In this document: one piece after another, positions 36,001 through 44,167 of the stretch
How positions within the stretch are numbered: the stretch's first letter is position 1
Layout of the letters: every line of letters begins with the position of its first letter
DNA from: Candidatus Arsenophonus triatominarum
GTDB taxonomy: Bacteria; Pseudomonadota; Gammaproteobacteria; Enterobacterales; Enterobacteriaceae
DNA length: 64,000 nt
Reading direction: 5' to 3'
Assembly: GCF_001640365.1 (NCBI RefSeq)
Contig: NZ_LWMI01000017.1
Location: 62,001 to 126,000 of the forward strand
Position numbers and translations under genes: made by a program
Notes under the pieces: model-generated
Told to the model about the DNA's origin: nothing
The model's database searches: none
Seen by the model: the letters and a program-made list of their open reading frames with translations, nothing else

Positions 36001-36406
36001 CAGAAATGTTTTTATCTGTATCTATAAAAAAGCGAGCAGTGCCGTATTGTCCAAGCCAATCGTTTACTTTTTTGTTAACCAGCTTTTCTCCAAGATTTTT
36101 AGTGTAATTAATCGCTGCATTCTTTGAATTATCGCTTGATAGAATATTACCCACTTGTGAAACAGATGAAGCTAATGTTTCTTCATAGTTTTCTTTTTCA
36201 GTATCATGGTAGTTCTTTCTGTCTTGTTCGATTACTGATTGTATCCCTGACGTTTTTTTAGGTATATCTGGGTCTGCAACCACTTTTGCTATAGAAAAGA
36301 ATAGAACATAGAATAACTGAACAAATAATAAAAAACAGGCTGTTATTTTACTAAAATTACCTATTTTTTTAATTCTAAGCATAACATTCAACCCCTTCAC
36401 ACTCAT
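33056..36406 (-). CDS. Invasin/intimin-like inverse autotransporter, copy A
   Basis: A 1116-residue outer-membrane adhesin. An N-terminal hydrophobic leader (FLLFVQLFYVLFFSIAKVVA) precedes an inverse-autotransporter beta-barrel at about 95-365 (WLGQYGTARFFIDTD, LGFGYRQYYKNWMCGINTFY, ITYRFGVPL). An Ig-like segment follows (about 370-465), then six Big_1-type Ig repeats of ~105 residues starting STITLDK(D)IYP. The passenger is exported through the barrel and exposed at the cell surface. There is no LysM domain and no C-type-lectin tip as in intimin; the C-terminus is a short polar tail (NPRNMKRGDE). The repeats are diverse, unlike copy B. Start: ATG 36406 as given; a second ATG eight codons in (MLRIKKIG) fits the signal peptide better. 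Upstream DNA is an inverted duplicate of that of copy B. Confidence 0.9.
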   Translation of the reverse strand: MSVKGLNVMLRIKKIGNFSKITACFLLFVQLFYVLFFSIAKVVADPDIPKKTSGIQSVIEQDRKNYHDTEKENYEETLASSVSQVGNILSSDNSKNAAINYTKNLGEKLVNKKVNDWLGQYGTARFFIDTDKNISGDFLLPVIDGHNSLLFTQFGIRNNTERNTANLGFGYRQYYKNWMCGINTFYDYDYTGRNSRLGIGGEAWTDYLKLAANSYFGLTNWHQSKISVMDNYIERPASGFDINAQAYLPAYPQLGGSIKYEQYFGKAVHLATGANPNELKKDPYSFTFGVNYTPIPLITLKGERSVGDVNNTMLGLDITYRFGVPLSQQLDHDSVGMMHSLVGNKYDFVDRNYDIVMEYRKQNIISISTPNAITEKAGKIITISATVNNAKYGLKDVRWEPSANFISDGGRYRKMSSSQVKLALPQYINKTNNNPPQEYQLTAVGIDNKGNESNKAITLIKVIPDRENAHENSTITLDKDIYPANSDMKVTVTLKDGKYNSITGKASELTSTNVVNVPNAKMKIGEKWKENEAGTYTTIYKAETVGENLKATVKLPDWKGTTESANYAITTGNPAYMKSTITLDKTSYPANSDINVTVTLKDLYGNSVTGKASELTDTAELDVPNARAKENTKWEEQEDGIYVIQFRAHDLGAGLKATFKMNYWNAKLKSADYAVTAGNNAHENSAITLDKKIYPAGSDMLVTVTLKDGEGNSITGKALELTSITEIDVPNSKVKEGATWEEKEAGIYTIVYKAENVGVGLKTTFKLKDWKDSVSSSGYAITAGNPATEKSTITLGDTKYPSGSDMLVTVTLKDLYGNSVTGKVAELTDAVVTVPNAKMKIGEKWKENEAGTYTTIYKAETVGENLKATVKLPYWKSAVESANYAITTGNPAYMKSTITLDKNIYNKGDDMLVTVTLKDVKGNNITGKAMELASNTYVKVPNAKATNDSWKDKNNNGIYTKIYIADVESGNQKATLQFSNWKIESADYKITSNYPMPTHSKIKLDKVTYNKDEEIKVTLTLKDAKDKGITGKAGDLDSNKIYVVNLPNTTAENKSWTEKDKDSGIYTKSYKATTIGTDLRATFKINGWADSDTKSYFYNIIGDMQNNPRNMKRGDE

Positions 36407-36637
36407 ACTTGATTACAATGAATGTATTTAATTAACAATATATTAAATATAAACTGATATTTAGGAATTTCAAAAAAATATAGAAGATTTTTAAATAAAA
36501 AGGTTATGTCGCATTAAAACTATCTGTCTGATTGTCAACGATCACCGAAAACTGATCTACTTTTTAGCTAAATACGATCAATCAAATATGAGCATAAGTT
36601 TGCATTGAATGTTAGATATATGTTAAAGGAGGATGTT
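36407..36637. promoter_or_regulatory. Shared upstream region of the invasin gene (inverted duplicate of 38582-38812)
   Basis: AT-rich sequence next to the invasin start, followed outward by ATTGTCAACGATCACCGAAA and CTGATCTACTTTTTAGCT. The latter block also occurs at 17362-17395. It must hold the invasin promoter, since almost the same sequence precedes copy B. No promoter box is clear enough to assign. Confidence 0.5.
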
Positions 36638-36663
36638 ATGGCTTATCGTTCTTTACTCTCTAA
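36638..36663 (+). pseudogene. Start of an Hsp20-like gene, truncated
   Basis: AAAGGAGGATGTTATGGCTT followed by ATCGTTCTTT encodes MAYRS, matching the start of the small heat-shock gene at 60801 (AAAAGGAGGACAATATG, MSYRSFSLIPMLS). Interrupted by MITE-1. The other arm (38581) reads MAYRSFSLTPALS before running into the resolvase remnant. Confidence 0.65.
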
Positions 36664-36855
36664 CACGAGTTTCGCACCAATAAAAAAACGCTCTATTTTT
36701 AAGTTTAATTCAGCATAATATATAAATAGACAAAATCTTATAAATAAAAAGCAACTTATTGTAATTTAAACAAATTTATACGTTTTAGTAACTTGCAAAT
36801 TAACCATTGCTTTTAAGCCATTTTTGGAATTTTATATGCCTGTGCGAAACTCGTG
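36664..36855 (+). mobile_element. MITE-1, full length, in one arm of the inverted duplication
   Basis: 192 bp flanked by the 5-bp duplication TCTAA. The other arm (38550-38565) has the uninterrupted site, so this insertion is younger than the duplication. Confidence 0.95.
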
Positions 36856-37329
36856 TCTAACTCCAGCACTCAGCAATCACTGCGTAAAGGTGACACGTTA
36901 GTTGTCTGGAAACTATCTCGATTGGCGCGATCTCTGACCCGTGTCATCAAAACTGTCACAGATATTGGCGAGCACTGAATTGCCTTAAAAGTTTTGACGA
37001 AAAATATCGATACAAGGACGCCAGAAGCAAGGTTATTTTTCCATATGACGGCTGCCATTGATGAATTCCAGCGGGAGCTTATCGTCGAAAATACCCGCGC
37101 AGGTCTGAAAGCTGCAGCCAAACGTGGAAGACGTGGTGGAAGAATAAAAGCAATGAATGAGCAAACCATCAAATATGCTAAGGCCATGCTTAAAGACACA
37201 GAAAACTCCCCCTTCATAGGTGATATCATCGATCAGCTTAAAATCGGTCGGACTGCCTTCTACCGATATTTTCCAACTGACCGTATAAAAGAACTCAGAA
37301 AAGAGCACTTTTACAGCACCAAACCCTAA
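36856..37329 (+). pseudogene. Serine recombinase (resolvase/invertase), N-terminus missing
   Basis: Reads LRKGDTLVVWKLSRLARSLT, then VIKTVTDIGEH, an in-frame TGA, and ALKVLTKNIDTRTPEARLFF, ending with the DNA-binding part (RGRRGGRIKAM, IIDQLKIGRTAFYRYFP). The arginines of the catalytic core (KLSRLARS) are present but the N-terminus with the active-site serine is absent. The frame starting at 36994 is open. It is duplicated in reverse at 38088. Confidence 0.85.
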
Positions 37330-37335
37330 GTTATA

Positions 37336-37728
37336 CACGAGTTTCTCAAGCTCCGAAAAAGAAGTATAAAGTTCAAAACAAGAAAAAATTAGGATGTTTA
37401 TATTTTGTCAGTTTATCCATGCATTAAATATATCTACAAAACATTCTTACAAGTAAGCAGTGTGAGATACTCTGGTTTGGCGTTATCAGAAGTAAGCCCA
37501 TCACCTTGTCTCATGACACTATTAGTCGATGGTTAAAAAGCAGGTGTTTTCGACCTAAAGACCTGTGGAGATTAATTGAAACATCTATAGACAAAAAAAG
37601 CCCTTGTGTACTAATAGCTGACGATACGCTAATTGCCAAAACACGTAGTAAAAAAATAGAGATGGTTCATTATCAGTATTCAGGTAACGAACATGATGTT
37701 ATTTTATTGCTGGCATAGGTTTAGTTAA
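37336..37728 (+). mobile_element. DDE transposase element (IS4/IS701-like), 5' fragment
   Basis: A left end CACGAGTTTCTCAAGCTCC is followed by a frame reading SHDTISRWLKSRCFRPKDLW, CVLIADDTLIAKTRSKKIE and VHYQYSGNEHDVI. The DDT with conserved spacing to SKKIExVHYQYSGNEHD is typical of this DDE group. A two-base insertion after GNEHDVI shifts the frame (IAGIGLVN would follow), and MITE-1 cuts the element at 37729. Its end shares the first ten bases with MITE-1. Confidence 0.7.
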
Positions 37729-37920
37729 CACGAGTTTCGCACCAATAAAAAAACGCTCTATTTTTAAGTTTAATTCAGCATAATATATAAATAGACAAAA
37801 TCTTATAAATAAAAAGCAACTTATTGTAATTTAAACAAATTTATACGTTTTAGTAACTTGCAAATTAACCATTGCTTTTAAGCCATTTCTGGAATTTTAT
37901 ATGCCTGTGCGAAACTCGTG
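37729..37920 (+). mobile_element. MITE-1, full length
   Basis: 192 bp, nearly identical to the copy at 36664. No target duplication is visible. Confidence 0.93.
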
Positions 37921-38085
37921 TCTTTGTCAAATAGAGCATACGCGGCACCGCTCTCCTGCTAACTTTGTAGTGAATTTATTAGCCGGGCGGGTTGCATATT
38001 GTTTAATTCTATCTAAACCAAAGATACCTGTGGCAGGAACATCTCTTCAAGCATAATTGATAATGCTTATCCCGAACTCAGGTTA
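37921..38085. other. Centre of the inverted duplication; no gene recognised
   Basis: 165 bp with no convincing frame, ending in CTTATCCCGAACTCAGGTTA, an IS982/MITE-2 type end. Confidence 0.4.
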
Positions 38086-38087
38086 AC

Positions 38088-38560
38088 TTAGGGTTTGGTG
38101 CTGTAAAAGTGCTCTTTTCTGAGTTCTTTTATACGGTCAGTTGGAAAATATCGGTAGAAGGCAGTCCGACCGATTTTAAGCTGATCGATGATATCACCTA
38201 TGAAGGGGGAGTTTTCTGTGTCTTTAAGCATGGCCTTAGCATATTTGATGGTTTGCTCATTCATTGCTTTTATTCTTCCACCACGTCTTCCACGTTTGGC
38301 TGCAGCTTTCAGACCTGCGCGGGTATTTTCGACGATAAGCTCCCGCTGGAATTCATCAATGGCAGCCGTCATATGGAAAAATAACCTTGCTTCTGGCGTC
38401 CTTGTATCGATATTTTTCGTCAAAACTTTTAAGGCAATTCAGTGCTCGCCAATATCTGTGACAGTTTTGATGACACGGGTCAGAGATCGCGCCAATCGAG
38501 ATAGTTTCCAGACAACTAACGTGTCACCTTTACGCAGTGATTGCTGAGTGCTGGAGTTAG
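38088..38560 (-). pseudogene. Serine recombinase remnant, inverted duplicate
   Basis: Same content and same in-frame TGA as 36856-37329, in opposite orientation. It is preceded on the minus strand by the Hsp20-like start at 38581 without the MITE. Confidence 0.85.
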
Positions 38561-38581
38561 AGAGAAAGAACGATAAGCCAT
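38561..38581 (-). pseudogene. Hsp20-like gene start, second copy
   Basis: ATG at 38581-38579 with GGAGG upstream reads MAYRSFSLTPALSN, then runs out of frame into the resolvase remnant. An old deletion joined the two genes before the duplication. Confidence 0.6.
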
Positions 38582-38812
38582 AACATCCTCCTTTAACATA
38601 TATCTAACATTCAATGCAAACTTATGCTCATATTTGATTGATCGTATTTAGCTAAAAAGTAGATCAGTTTTCGGTGATCGTTGACAATCAGACAGATAGT
38701 TTTAATGCGACATAACCTTTTTATTTAAAAATCTTCTATATTTTTTTGAAATTCCTAAATATCAGTTTATATTTAATATATTGTTAATTAAATACATTCA
38801 TTGTAAATAAGT

Positions 38813-41800
38813 GTGAGTGTGAATAGTATGCTTAGAATTAAAAAAATAGGTAATTTTAGTAAAATAACAGCCTGTTTTTTATTATTTGTTCAGTTATTCT
38901 ATGTTCTATTCTTTTCTATAGCAAAAGTGGTTGCAGACCCAGATATACCTAAAAAAACGTCAGGGATACAATCAGTAATCGAACAAGACAGAAAGAACTA
39001 CCATGATACTGAAAAAGAAAACTATGAAGAAACATTAGCTTCATCTGTTTCACAAGTGGGTAATATTCTATCAAGCGATAATTCAAAGAATGCAGCGATT
39101 AATTACACTAAAAATCTTGGAGAAAAGCTGGTTAACAAAAAAGTAAACGATTGGCTTGGACAATACGGCACTGCTCGCTTTTTTATAGATACAGATAAAA
39201 ACATTTCTGGGGATTTTTTATTACCTGTTATTGATGGGCATAATAGTCTTTTATTTACCCAGTTTGGAATCAGAAATAATACAGAAAGAAACACAGCTAA
39301 CCTTGGATTTGGCTATCGTCAATATTATAAAAATTGGATGTGTGGCATTAATACCTTTTATGATTATGATTATACTGGTAGAAATTCCAGATTAGGCATT
39401 GGCGGTGAAGCGTGGACAGATTATCTAAAACTGGCGGCTAATAGTTATTTTGGCTTGACCAACTGGCACCAATCAAAGATATCCGTAATGGATAATTATA
39501 TTGAGCGTCCAGCATCTGGTTTTGATATTAACGCTCAAGCGTATTTACCCGCTTACCCTCAATTGGGTGGTAGCATCAAATATGAGCAATATTTTGGCAA
39601 AGCTGTTCACCTTGCTACGGGTGCTAATCCAAATGAGTTAAAAAAAGACCCTTACTCATTCACATTTGGTGTGAATTACACGCCAATCCCCTTAATCACC
39701 CTGAAAGGCGAGCGTTCGGTCGGTGATGTTAATAACACAATGCTTGGTTTAGATATTACTTATCGTTTTGGGGTACCATTGTCACAACAGTTAGACCATG
39801 ATTCAGTTGGTATGATGCATAGTTTGGTTGGCAATAAGTATGATTTTGTCGATCGGAATTATGATATTGTTATGGAATATCGTAAGCAAAATATAATTAG
39901 CATTTCCACACCAAATGCAATAACAGAGAAAGCAGGAAAAATAATTACTATTTCAGCGACTGTTAATAATGCAAAATATGGTTTGAAAGATGTTCGTTGG
40001 GAACCTTCCGCTAATTTTATCTCAGATGGTGGACGTTATCGCAAGATGTCAAGCAGTCAAGTAAAACTTGCCCTTCCACAGTATATTAATAAAACAAACA
40101 ACAATCCTCCTCAAGAATATCAATTGACTGCTGTAGGAATAGATAATAAAGGTAATGAATCAAACAAAGCCATCACTTTAATCAAAGTCATACCTGATAG
40201 AGAGAATGCGCATGAGAATTCAACGATTACTTTAGATAAAGACATCTATCCCGCAAATAGTGATATGAAGGTTACGGTAACCTTGAAAGATGGGAAATAT
40301 AATAGCATAACAGGAAAAACCTCAGAACTCACTTCGACTAATGTAGTAAATGTACCAAATGCAAAAATGAAAATAGGTGAAAAATGGAAAGAAAATGAAG
40401 CTGGGACCTATACTACAATTTATAAGGCCGAGACTGTAGGTGAAAACCTGAAAGCGACTGTAAAGCTTCCAGATTGGAAGGGTACAACTGAATCGGCTAA
40501 TTACGCAATTACTACCGGTAACCCTGCGTATATGAAGTCAACGATTACGTTAGATAAAGACATCTATCCCGCAAATAGTGACATAAATGTTACGGTAACC
40601 TTGAAAGATTTGTATGGGAATAGCGTAACTGGAAAAGTTGCAGAATTAACTGATGCGGTAGTAACAGTACCAAATGCAAAAATGAAAATAGGTGAAAAAT
40701 GGAAAGAAAATGAAGCTGGGACCTATACTACAATTTATAAGGCCGAGACTGTAGGTGAAAACCTGAAAGCGACTGTAAAGCTTCCAGGTTGGAAGGGTAC
40801 AACTGAATCGGCTAATTACGCAATTACTACCGGTAACCCTGCGTATATGAAGTCAACGATTACGTTAGATAAAGACATCTATCCCGCAAATAGTGACATA
40901 AATGTTACGGTAACCTTGAAAGATTTGTATGGGAATAGCGTAACTGGAAAAGTTGCAGAATTAACTGATGCGGTAGTAACAGTACCAAATGCAAAAATGA
41001 AAATAGGTGAAAAATGGAAAGAAAATGAAGCTGGGACCTATACTACAATTTATAAGGCCGAGACTGTAGGTGAAAACCTGAAAGCGACTGTAAAGCTTCC
41101 AGATTGGAAGGGTACAACTGAATCGGCTAATTACGCAATTACTACCGGTAACCCTGCGTATATGAAGTCAACGATTACGTTAGATAAAGACATCTATCCC
41201 GCAAATAGTGACATAAATGTTACGGTAACCTTGAAAGATTTGTATGGGAATAGCGTAACTGGAAAAGTTGCAGAATTAACTGATGCGGTAGTAACAGTAC
41301 CAAATGCAAAAATGAAAATAGGTGAAAAATGGAAAGAAAATGAAGCTGGGACCTATACTACAATTTATAAGGCCGAGACTGTAGGTGAAAACCTGAAAGC
41401 GACTGTAAAGCTTCCAGGTTGGAAGGGTACAACTGAATCGGCTAATTACGCAATTACTACCGGTAACCCTGCGTATATGAAGTCAACGATTACGTTAGAT
41501 AAAGACATCTATCCCGCAAATAGTGACATAAATGTTACGGTAACCTTGAAAGATGGGAAATATAATAGCATAACAGGAAAAACCTCAGAACTCACTTCGA
41601 CTAATGTAGTAAATGTACCAAATGCAAAAATGAAAATAGGTGAAAAATGGAAAGAAAATGAAGCTGGGACCTATACTACAATTTATAAGGCCGAGACTGT
41701 AGGTGAAAACCTGAAAGCGACTGTAAAGCTTCCAGGTTGGAAGGGTACAACTGAATCGGCTAATTACGCAATTACTACCGGTAACCCTGCGTATATGAAG

Positions 41801-42787
41801 TCAACGATTACGTTAGATAAAGACATCTATCCCGCAAATAGTGACATAAATGTTACGGTAACCTTGAAAGATTTGTATGGGAATAGCGTAACTGGAAAAG
41901 TTGCAGAATTAACTGATGCGGTAGTAACAGTACCAAATGCAAAAATGAAAATAGGTGAAAAATGGAAAGAAAATGAAGCTGGGACCTATACTACAATTTA
42001 TAAGGCCGAGACTGTAGGTGAAAACCTGAAAGCGACTGTAAAGCTTCCAGATTGGAAGGGTACAACTGAATCAGCTAATTACGCAATTACTACCGGTAAC
42101 CCTGCGTATATGAAGTCAACAATTACGTTAGATAAAGACATCTATCCCGCAAATAGTGACATAAATGTTACGGTAACCTTGAAAGATTTGTATGGGAATA
42201 GCGTAACTGGAAAAGTTGCAGAATTAACTGATGCGGTAGTAACAGTACCAAATGCAGTGGTGAAAAATGAAGAAAAATGGAAAGAAAATGAAGCTGGTGT
42301 TTATACTAGAACATATATGGCACAAAAGGCACAAGATGGCCTGAAAGCAACTTTAAAACTGTCTGCCTGGCATGAGACAGTTAAATCAACCGACTACGCC
42401 ATTACTGTAGGTTACCCCGCATCTGAAAAGTCAACAATTCAGTTAGATAAAACAGGTTATTCAGTAAATAGTGATATGAAGGTTACGGTAATTTTAAAAG
42501 ATAAGGATGGGAATAGCGTAACTGGAAAAGTTACAGAATTAACTGATGCGGTAGTAACAGTACCAAATGCAGTGGTGAAAAATGAAGAAAAATGGAAAGA
42601 AAATGAAGCTGGTGTTTATACTAGAACGTATCAGGCCAAAACGGCAGCATTAGAAGATGAAATGAAAGCTATTTTAAAGCTTCGTAATTGGAAAAATTCA
42701 ATTGAATCAGAGTTATACTATATTGTTAATGATATAATAGAGCATGAACCTGCTGGGGGTAATTTATTTTTAGAGGATGATATTTGA
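38813..42787 (+). CDS. Invasin/intimin-like inverse autotransporter, copy B
   Basis: A 1324-residue adhesin. The leader, beta-barrel, first Ig-like segment and first Big_1 repeat are nearly identical to copy A. It then carries eight Big_1 repeats in total; repeats 2-6 are almost identical at the DNA level with a period of 315 or 318 bp (starts near 40538, 40853, 41168, 41483, 41801 and 42116), and the last two are diverged. The tail (IEHEPAGGNLFLEDDI) differs from copy A. The start here is GTG 38813; the internal ATG (MLRIKKIG) at 38828 is the better signal-peptide start and is shared with copy A. Such surface proteins mediate contact with host cells. The repeat array should be prone to length change by recombination. 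Confidence 0.9.
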   Translation: MSVNSMLRIKKIGNFSKITACFLLFVQLFYVLFFSIAKVVADPDIPKKTSGIQSVIEQDRKNYHDTEKENYEETLASSVSQVGNILSSDNSKNAAINYTKNLGEKLVNKKVNDWLGQYGTARFFIDTDKNISGDFLLPVIDGHNSLLFTQFGIRNNTERNTANLGFGYRQYYKNWMCGINTFYDYDYTGRNSRLGIGGEAWTDYLKLAANSYFGLTNWHQSKISVMDNYIERPASGFDINAQAYLPAYPQLGGSIKYEQYFGKAVHLATGANPNELKKDPYSFTFGVNYTPIPLITLKGERSVGDVNNTMLGLDITYRFGVPLSQQLDHDSVGMMHSLVGNKYDFVDRNYDIVMEYRKQNIISISTPNAITEKAGKIITISATVNNAKYGLKDVRWEPSANFISDGGRYRKMSSSQVKLALPQYINKTNNNPPQEYQLTAVGIDNKGNESNKAITLIKVIPDRENAHENSTITLDKDIYPANSDMKVTVTLKDGKYNSITGKTSELTSTNVVNVPNAKMKIGEKWKENEAGTYTTIYKAETVGENLKATVKLPDWKGTTESANYAITTGNPAYMKSTITLDKDIYPANSDINVTVTLKDLYGNSVTGKVAELTDAVVTVPNAKMKIGEKWKENEAGTYTTIYKAETVGENLKATVKLPGWKGTTESANYAITTGNPAYMKSTITLDKDIYPANSDINVTVTLKDLYGNSVTGKVAELTDAVVTVPNAKMKIGEKWKENEAGTYTTIYKAETVGENLKATVKLPDWKGTTESANYAITTGNPAYMKSTITLDKDIYPANSDINVTVTLKDLYGNSVTGKVAELTDAVVTVPNAKMKIGEKWKENEAGTYTTIYKAETVGENLKATVKLPGWKGTTESANYAITTGNPAYMKSTITLDKDIYPANSDINVTVTLKDGKYNSITGKTSELTSTNVVNVPNAKMKIGEKWKENEAGTYTTIYKAETVGENLKATVKLPGWKGTTESANYAITTGNPAYMKSTITLDKDIYPANSDINVTVTLKDLYGNSVTGKVAELTDAVVTVPNAKMKIGEKWKENEAGTYTTIYKAETVGENLKATVKLPDWKGTTESANYAITTGNPAYMKSTITLDKDIYPANSDINVTVTLKDLYGNSVTGKVAELTDAVVTVPNAVVKNEEKWKENEAGVYTRTYMAQKAQDGLKATLKLSAWHETVKSTDYAITVGYPASEKSTIQLDKTGYSVNSDMKVTVILKDKDGNSVTGKVTELTDAVVTVPNAVVKNEEKWKENEAGVYTRTYQAKTAALEDEMKAILKLRNWKNSIESELYYIVNDIIEHEPAGGNLFLEDDI
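40223..42430 (+). repeat. Tandem 315-318 bp repeats inside invasin B
   Basis: Repeats 2-6 are near identical; the variable positions are mainly a D/G choice in KLP(D/G)WKG and the alternation of LYGNSVTGKVAELTDAVV with KYNSITGKTSELTSTNVV. Confidence 0.93.
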
Positions 42788-42792
42788 AATTG

Positions 42793-42868
42793 TGTAGTAG
42801 CTCGGACTTGATCTGATAGATACTGTATAAATAACCGGCAAATGTCAGATTAAGTCTGAGCTACTACA
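42793..42868. mobile_element. MITE-3: 76-bp palindromic element with IS481-type ends
   Basis: Begins TGTAGTAGCTCGGACTTGAT and ends AAGTCTGAGCTACTACA, so both ends match the IS481 right end; the last ~55 bp equal the IS481 3' end including ACTGTATAAATAACCGGC. It lies 5 bp after the invasin B stop and could fold into a hairpin and act as a transcription terminator. Confidence 0.7.
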
Positions 42869-42888
42869 TATTATTAGCAATTTTCATT

Positions 42889-43698
42889 TTATAATCGTCT
42901 ATAATCGTCTATAATTGTCTCTATATTTTTAATATGCGAAGACATATTATTGATAGCTGATTCACTTTCAGATAATAATAATCTAACCTTATGATCAAGT
43001 TCTTTAAGTTTGTCATTTCTACTGGATGTTACTTCTAGTAAATCTTCTTTAATACTTGCTCTGTTTATTGAATCAAATTTTTCTTTTGTTTTTGCTCTTA
43101 TTTTATAAATTGATTGAGCAAAATTATAAATCCATTCATTTTCCGTCCCTTTTTGGTTGCAGACATCTAGTCCATCAATAGAATCTAGTAAAAAAAGTTG
43201 TTTGGTATAATAATCAGAACATTTAATCTGAAATAATAAAGATATCTCGATATCCTTATTCATAACAATATTATTTGTTAATTCCTTTTTTTCAACAGAA
43301 TAAACATCTTTTTCAGTACTTCCATAAACCAATGCGCGTTCATCCATAACATCTTTAATAGAAAAAGAAAAAATATATGTATCATCTTCGTTTTGAGTAA
43401 TAAACGCTTGAAATTTATCTTGATAAGCTGGAGATACCATTTCCTTAAGTTTATAAAATGCAATAACTTTATTCACAGCCGACTCAGTAGTAAACTCATT
43501 ATCGTTATGAGTTAATTCATAAATATGTTCTAACGCTTCACTTGCGTTAGTTCCACAAAACCAATCTTTAATTTTTTCCCATATACCAATGTGTATGGCG
43601 TCTTCCTTTGAAGAACTATTAACAGCACGTTGAACATATTCATTACTAAGAGTTCTATTGAATGCAAATAAAGAATTACTTTGAATAGAAAATGACAT
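42889..43698 (-). CDS. Putative T3SS effector, WEK-type N-terminus
   Basis: A 269-residue paralogue of the protein at 29420: WEKIKDWFCGT at 40-50 in the same position, with NSSSKEDAIHIGIWEKIKDW and EALEHIYELTHND around it. Homology fades after about residue 130. The C-terminal part is predicted helical/coiled (SRNDKLKELDHKVRLLLSES). It has no EPIYA-like motif. The last codons (IIDDYRRL) are encoded by a 10-bp tandem repeat that also contributes to the stop codon, so the C-terminus may once have been longer. Ribosome site AGGAGC before ATG, as in the paralogue. Type III delivery is inferred from the SifA-like signal; target unknown. Confidence 0.7.
   Translation of the reverse strand: MSFSIQSNSLFAFNRTLSNEYVQRAVNSSSKEDAIHIGIWEKIKDWFCGTNASEALEHIYELTHNDNEFTTESAVNKVIAFYKLKEMVSPAYQDKFQAFITQNEDDTYIFSFSIKDVMDERALVYGSTEKDVYSVEKKELTNNIVMNKDIEISLLFQIKCSDYYTKQLFLLDSIDGLDVCNQKGTENEWIYNFAQSIYKIRAKTKEKFDSINRASIKEDLLEVTSSRNDKLKELDHKVRLLLSESESAINNMSSHIKNIETIIDDYRRL
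42891..42920 (+). repeat. Three tandem copies of a 10-bp repeat at the effector 3' end
   Basis: ATAATCGTCT twice, then ATAATTGTCT. The effector stop codon (42891-42889, minus strand) overlaps the first unit. Confidence 0.93.
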
Positions 43699-43792
43699 AA
43701 TACCGCTCCTTGATTTCTATTTTCATTATCTAATAATTTTTTTTGAACAAAATTATTAAAATCCAATAAAATATTTTCATTAAGACAATTCA

Positions 43793-43821
43793 TAACGGCG
43801 TTGGATATTATGCGAACCTTA
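43793..43821. repeat. Short repeat shared with the palindrome at 47221-47322
   Basis: CATAACGGCGTTGGATATTA followed by TGCGAACC is identical to 47295-47322. It lies between two effector genes. Confidence 0.7.
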
Positions 43822-43885
43822 TGGCATGATAATAAATAATGATTCCCATAATATAAAAACTAATAAATAAACAATACCTTATGTA

Positions 43886-44143
43886 TTAGTTTGATTGTTC
43901 AATTCCTCGATAAGATACTTTTATTTCATGAATATAATAATTTCCTTTATTATCATCATTATGGATAATATCAAACAACGCTTTCTTGGCTTCTTCTTTT
44001 CGTGTTCCACAAAACCAATCTATAATTTTACCCCAAAGACTCTCTACGTCACTTCTGTTTGTAGCACTTTGAATTTTACTGATATCATAATCATTGATAA
44101 CTCTATTAAATAGAGCTCCTTCAAGCCTTATTTCTGTAGCCAT
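43886..44143 (-). CDS. Short WEK-type effector paralogue, probably truncated
   Basis: An 85-residue frame with WGKIIDWFCGT at 37-47, followed by KEEAKKALFDIIHNDDN, equivalent to the first ~75 residues of the proteins at 29420 and 42889. Glu of the WEK signal is replaced by Gly. It ends without the rest of the family sequence, so it is either a decayed gene or a fragment carrying only the secretion signal. Ribosome site AGGAGG precedes ATG 44143. Confidence 0.6.
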   Translation of the reverse strand: MATEIRLEGALFNRVINDYDISKIQSATNRSDVESLWGKIIDWFCGTRKEEAKKALFDIIHNDDNKGNYYIHEIKVSYRGIEQSN

Positions 44144-44167
44144 ACAATTTCCTCCTATTCATTATTT

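Noticed and set aside
35916..36107. 63-codon frame inside invasin A
   Set aside because: Antisense to the conserved barrel and duplicated with it at 39103-39294; not an independent gene.
36870..37229. 119-codon frame opposite the resolvase remnant
   Set aside because: Shadow of the resolvase; the resolvase frame has clear motifs.
40538..42430. CRISPR-like regular repeats
   Set aside because: The period is 315-318 bp in one coding frame; these are Ig-domain repeats.
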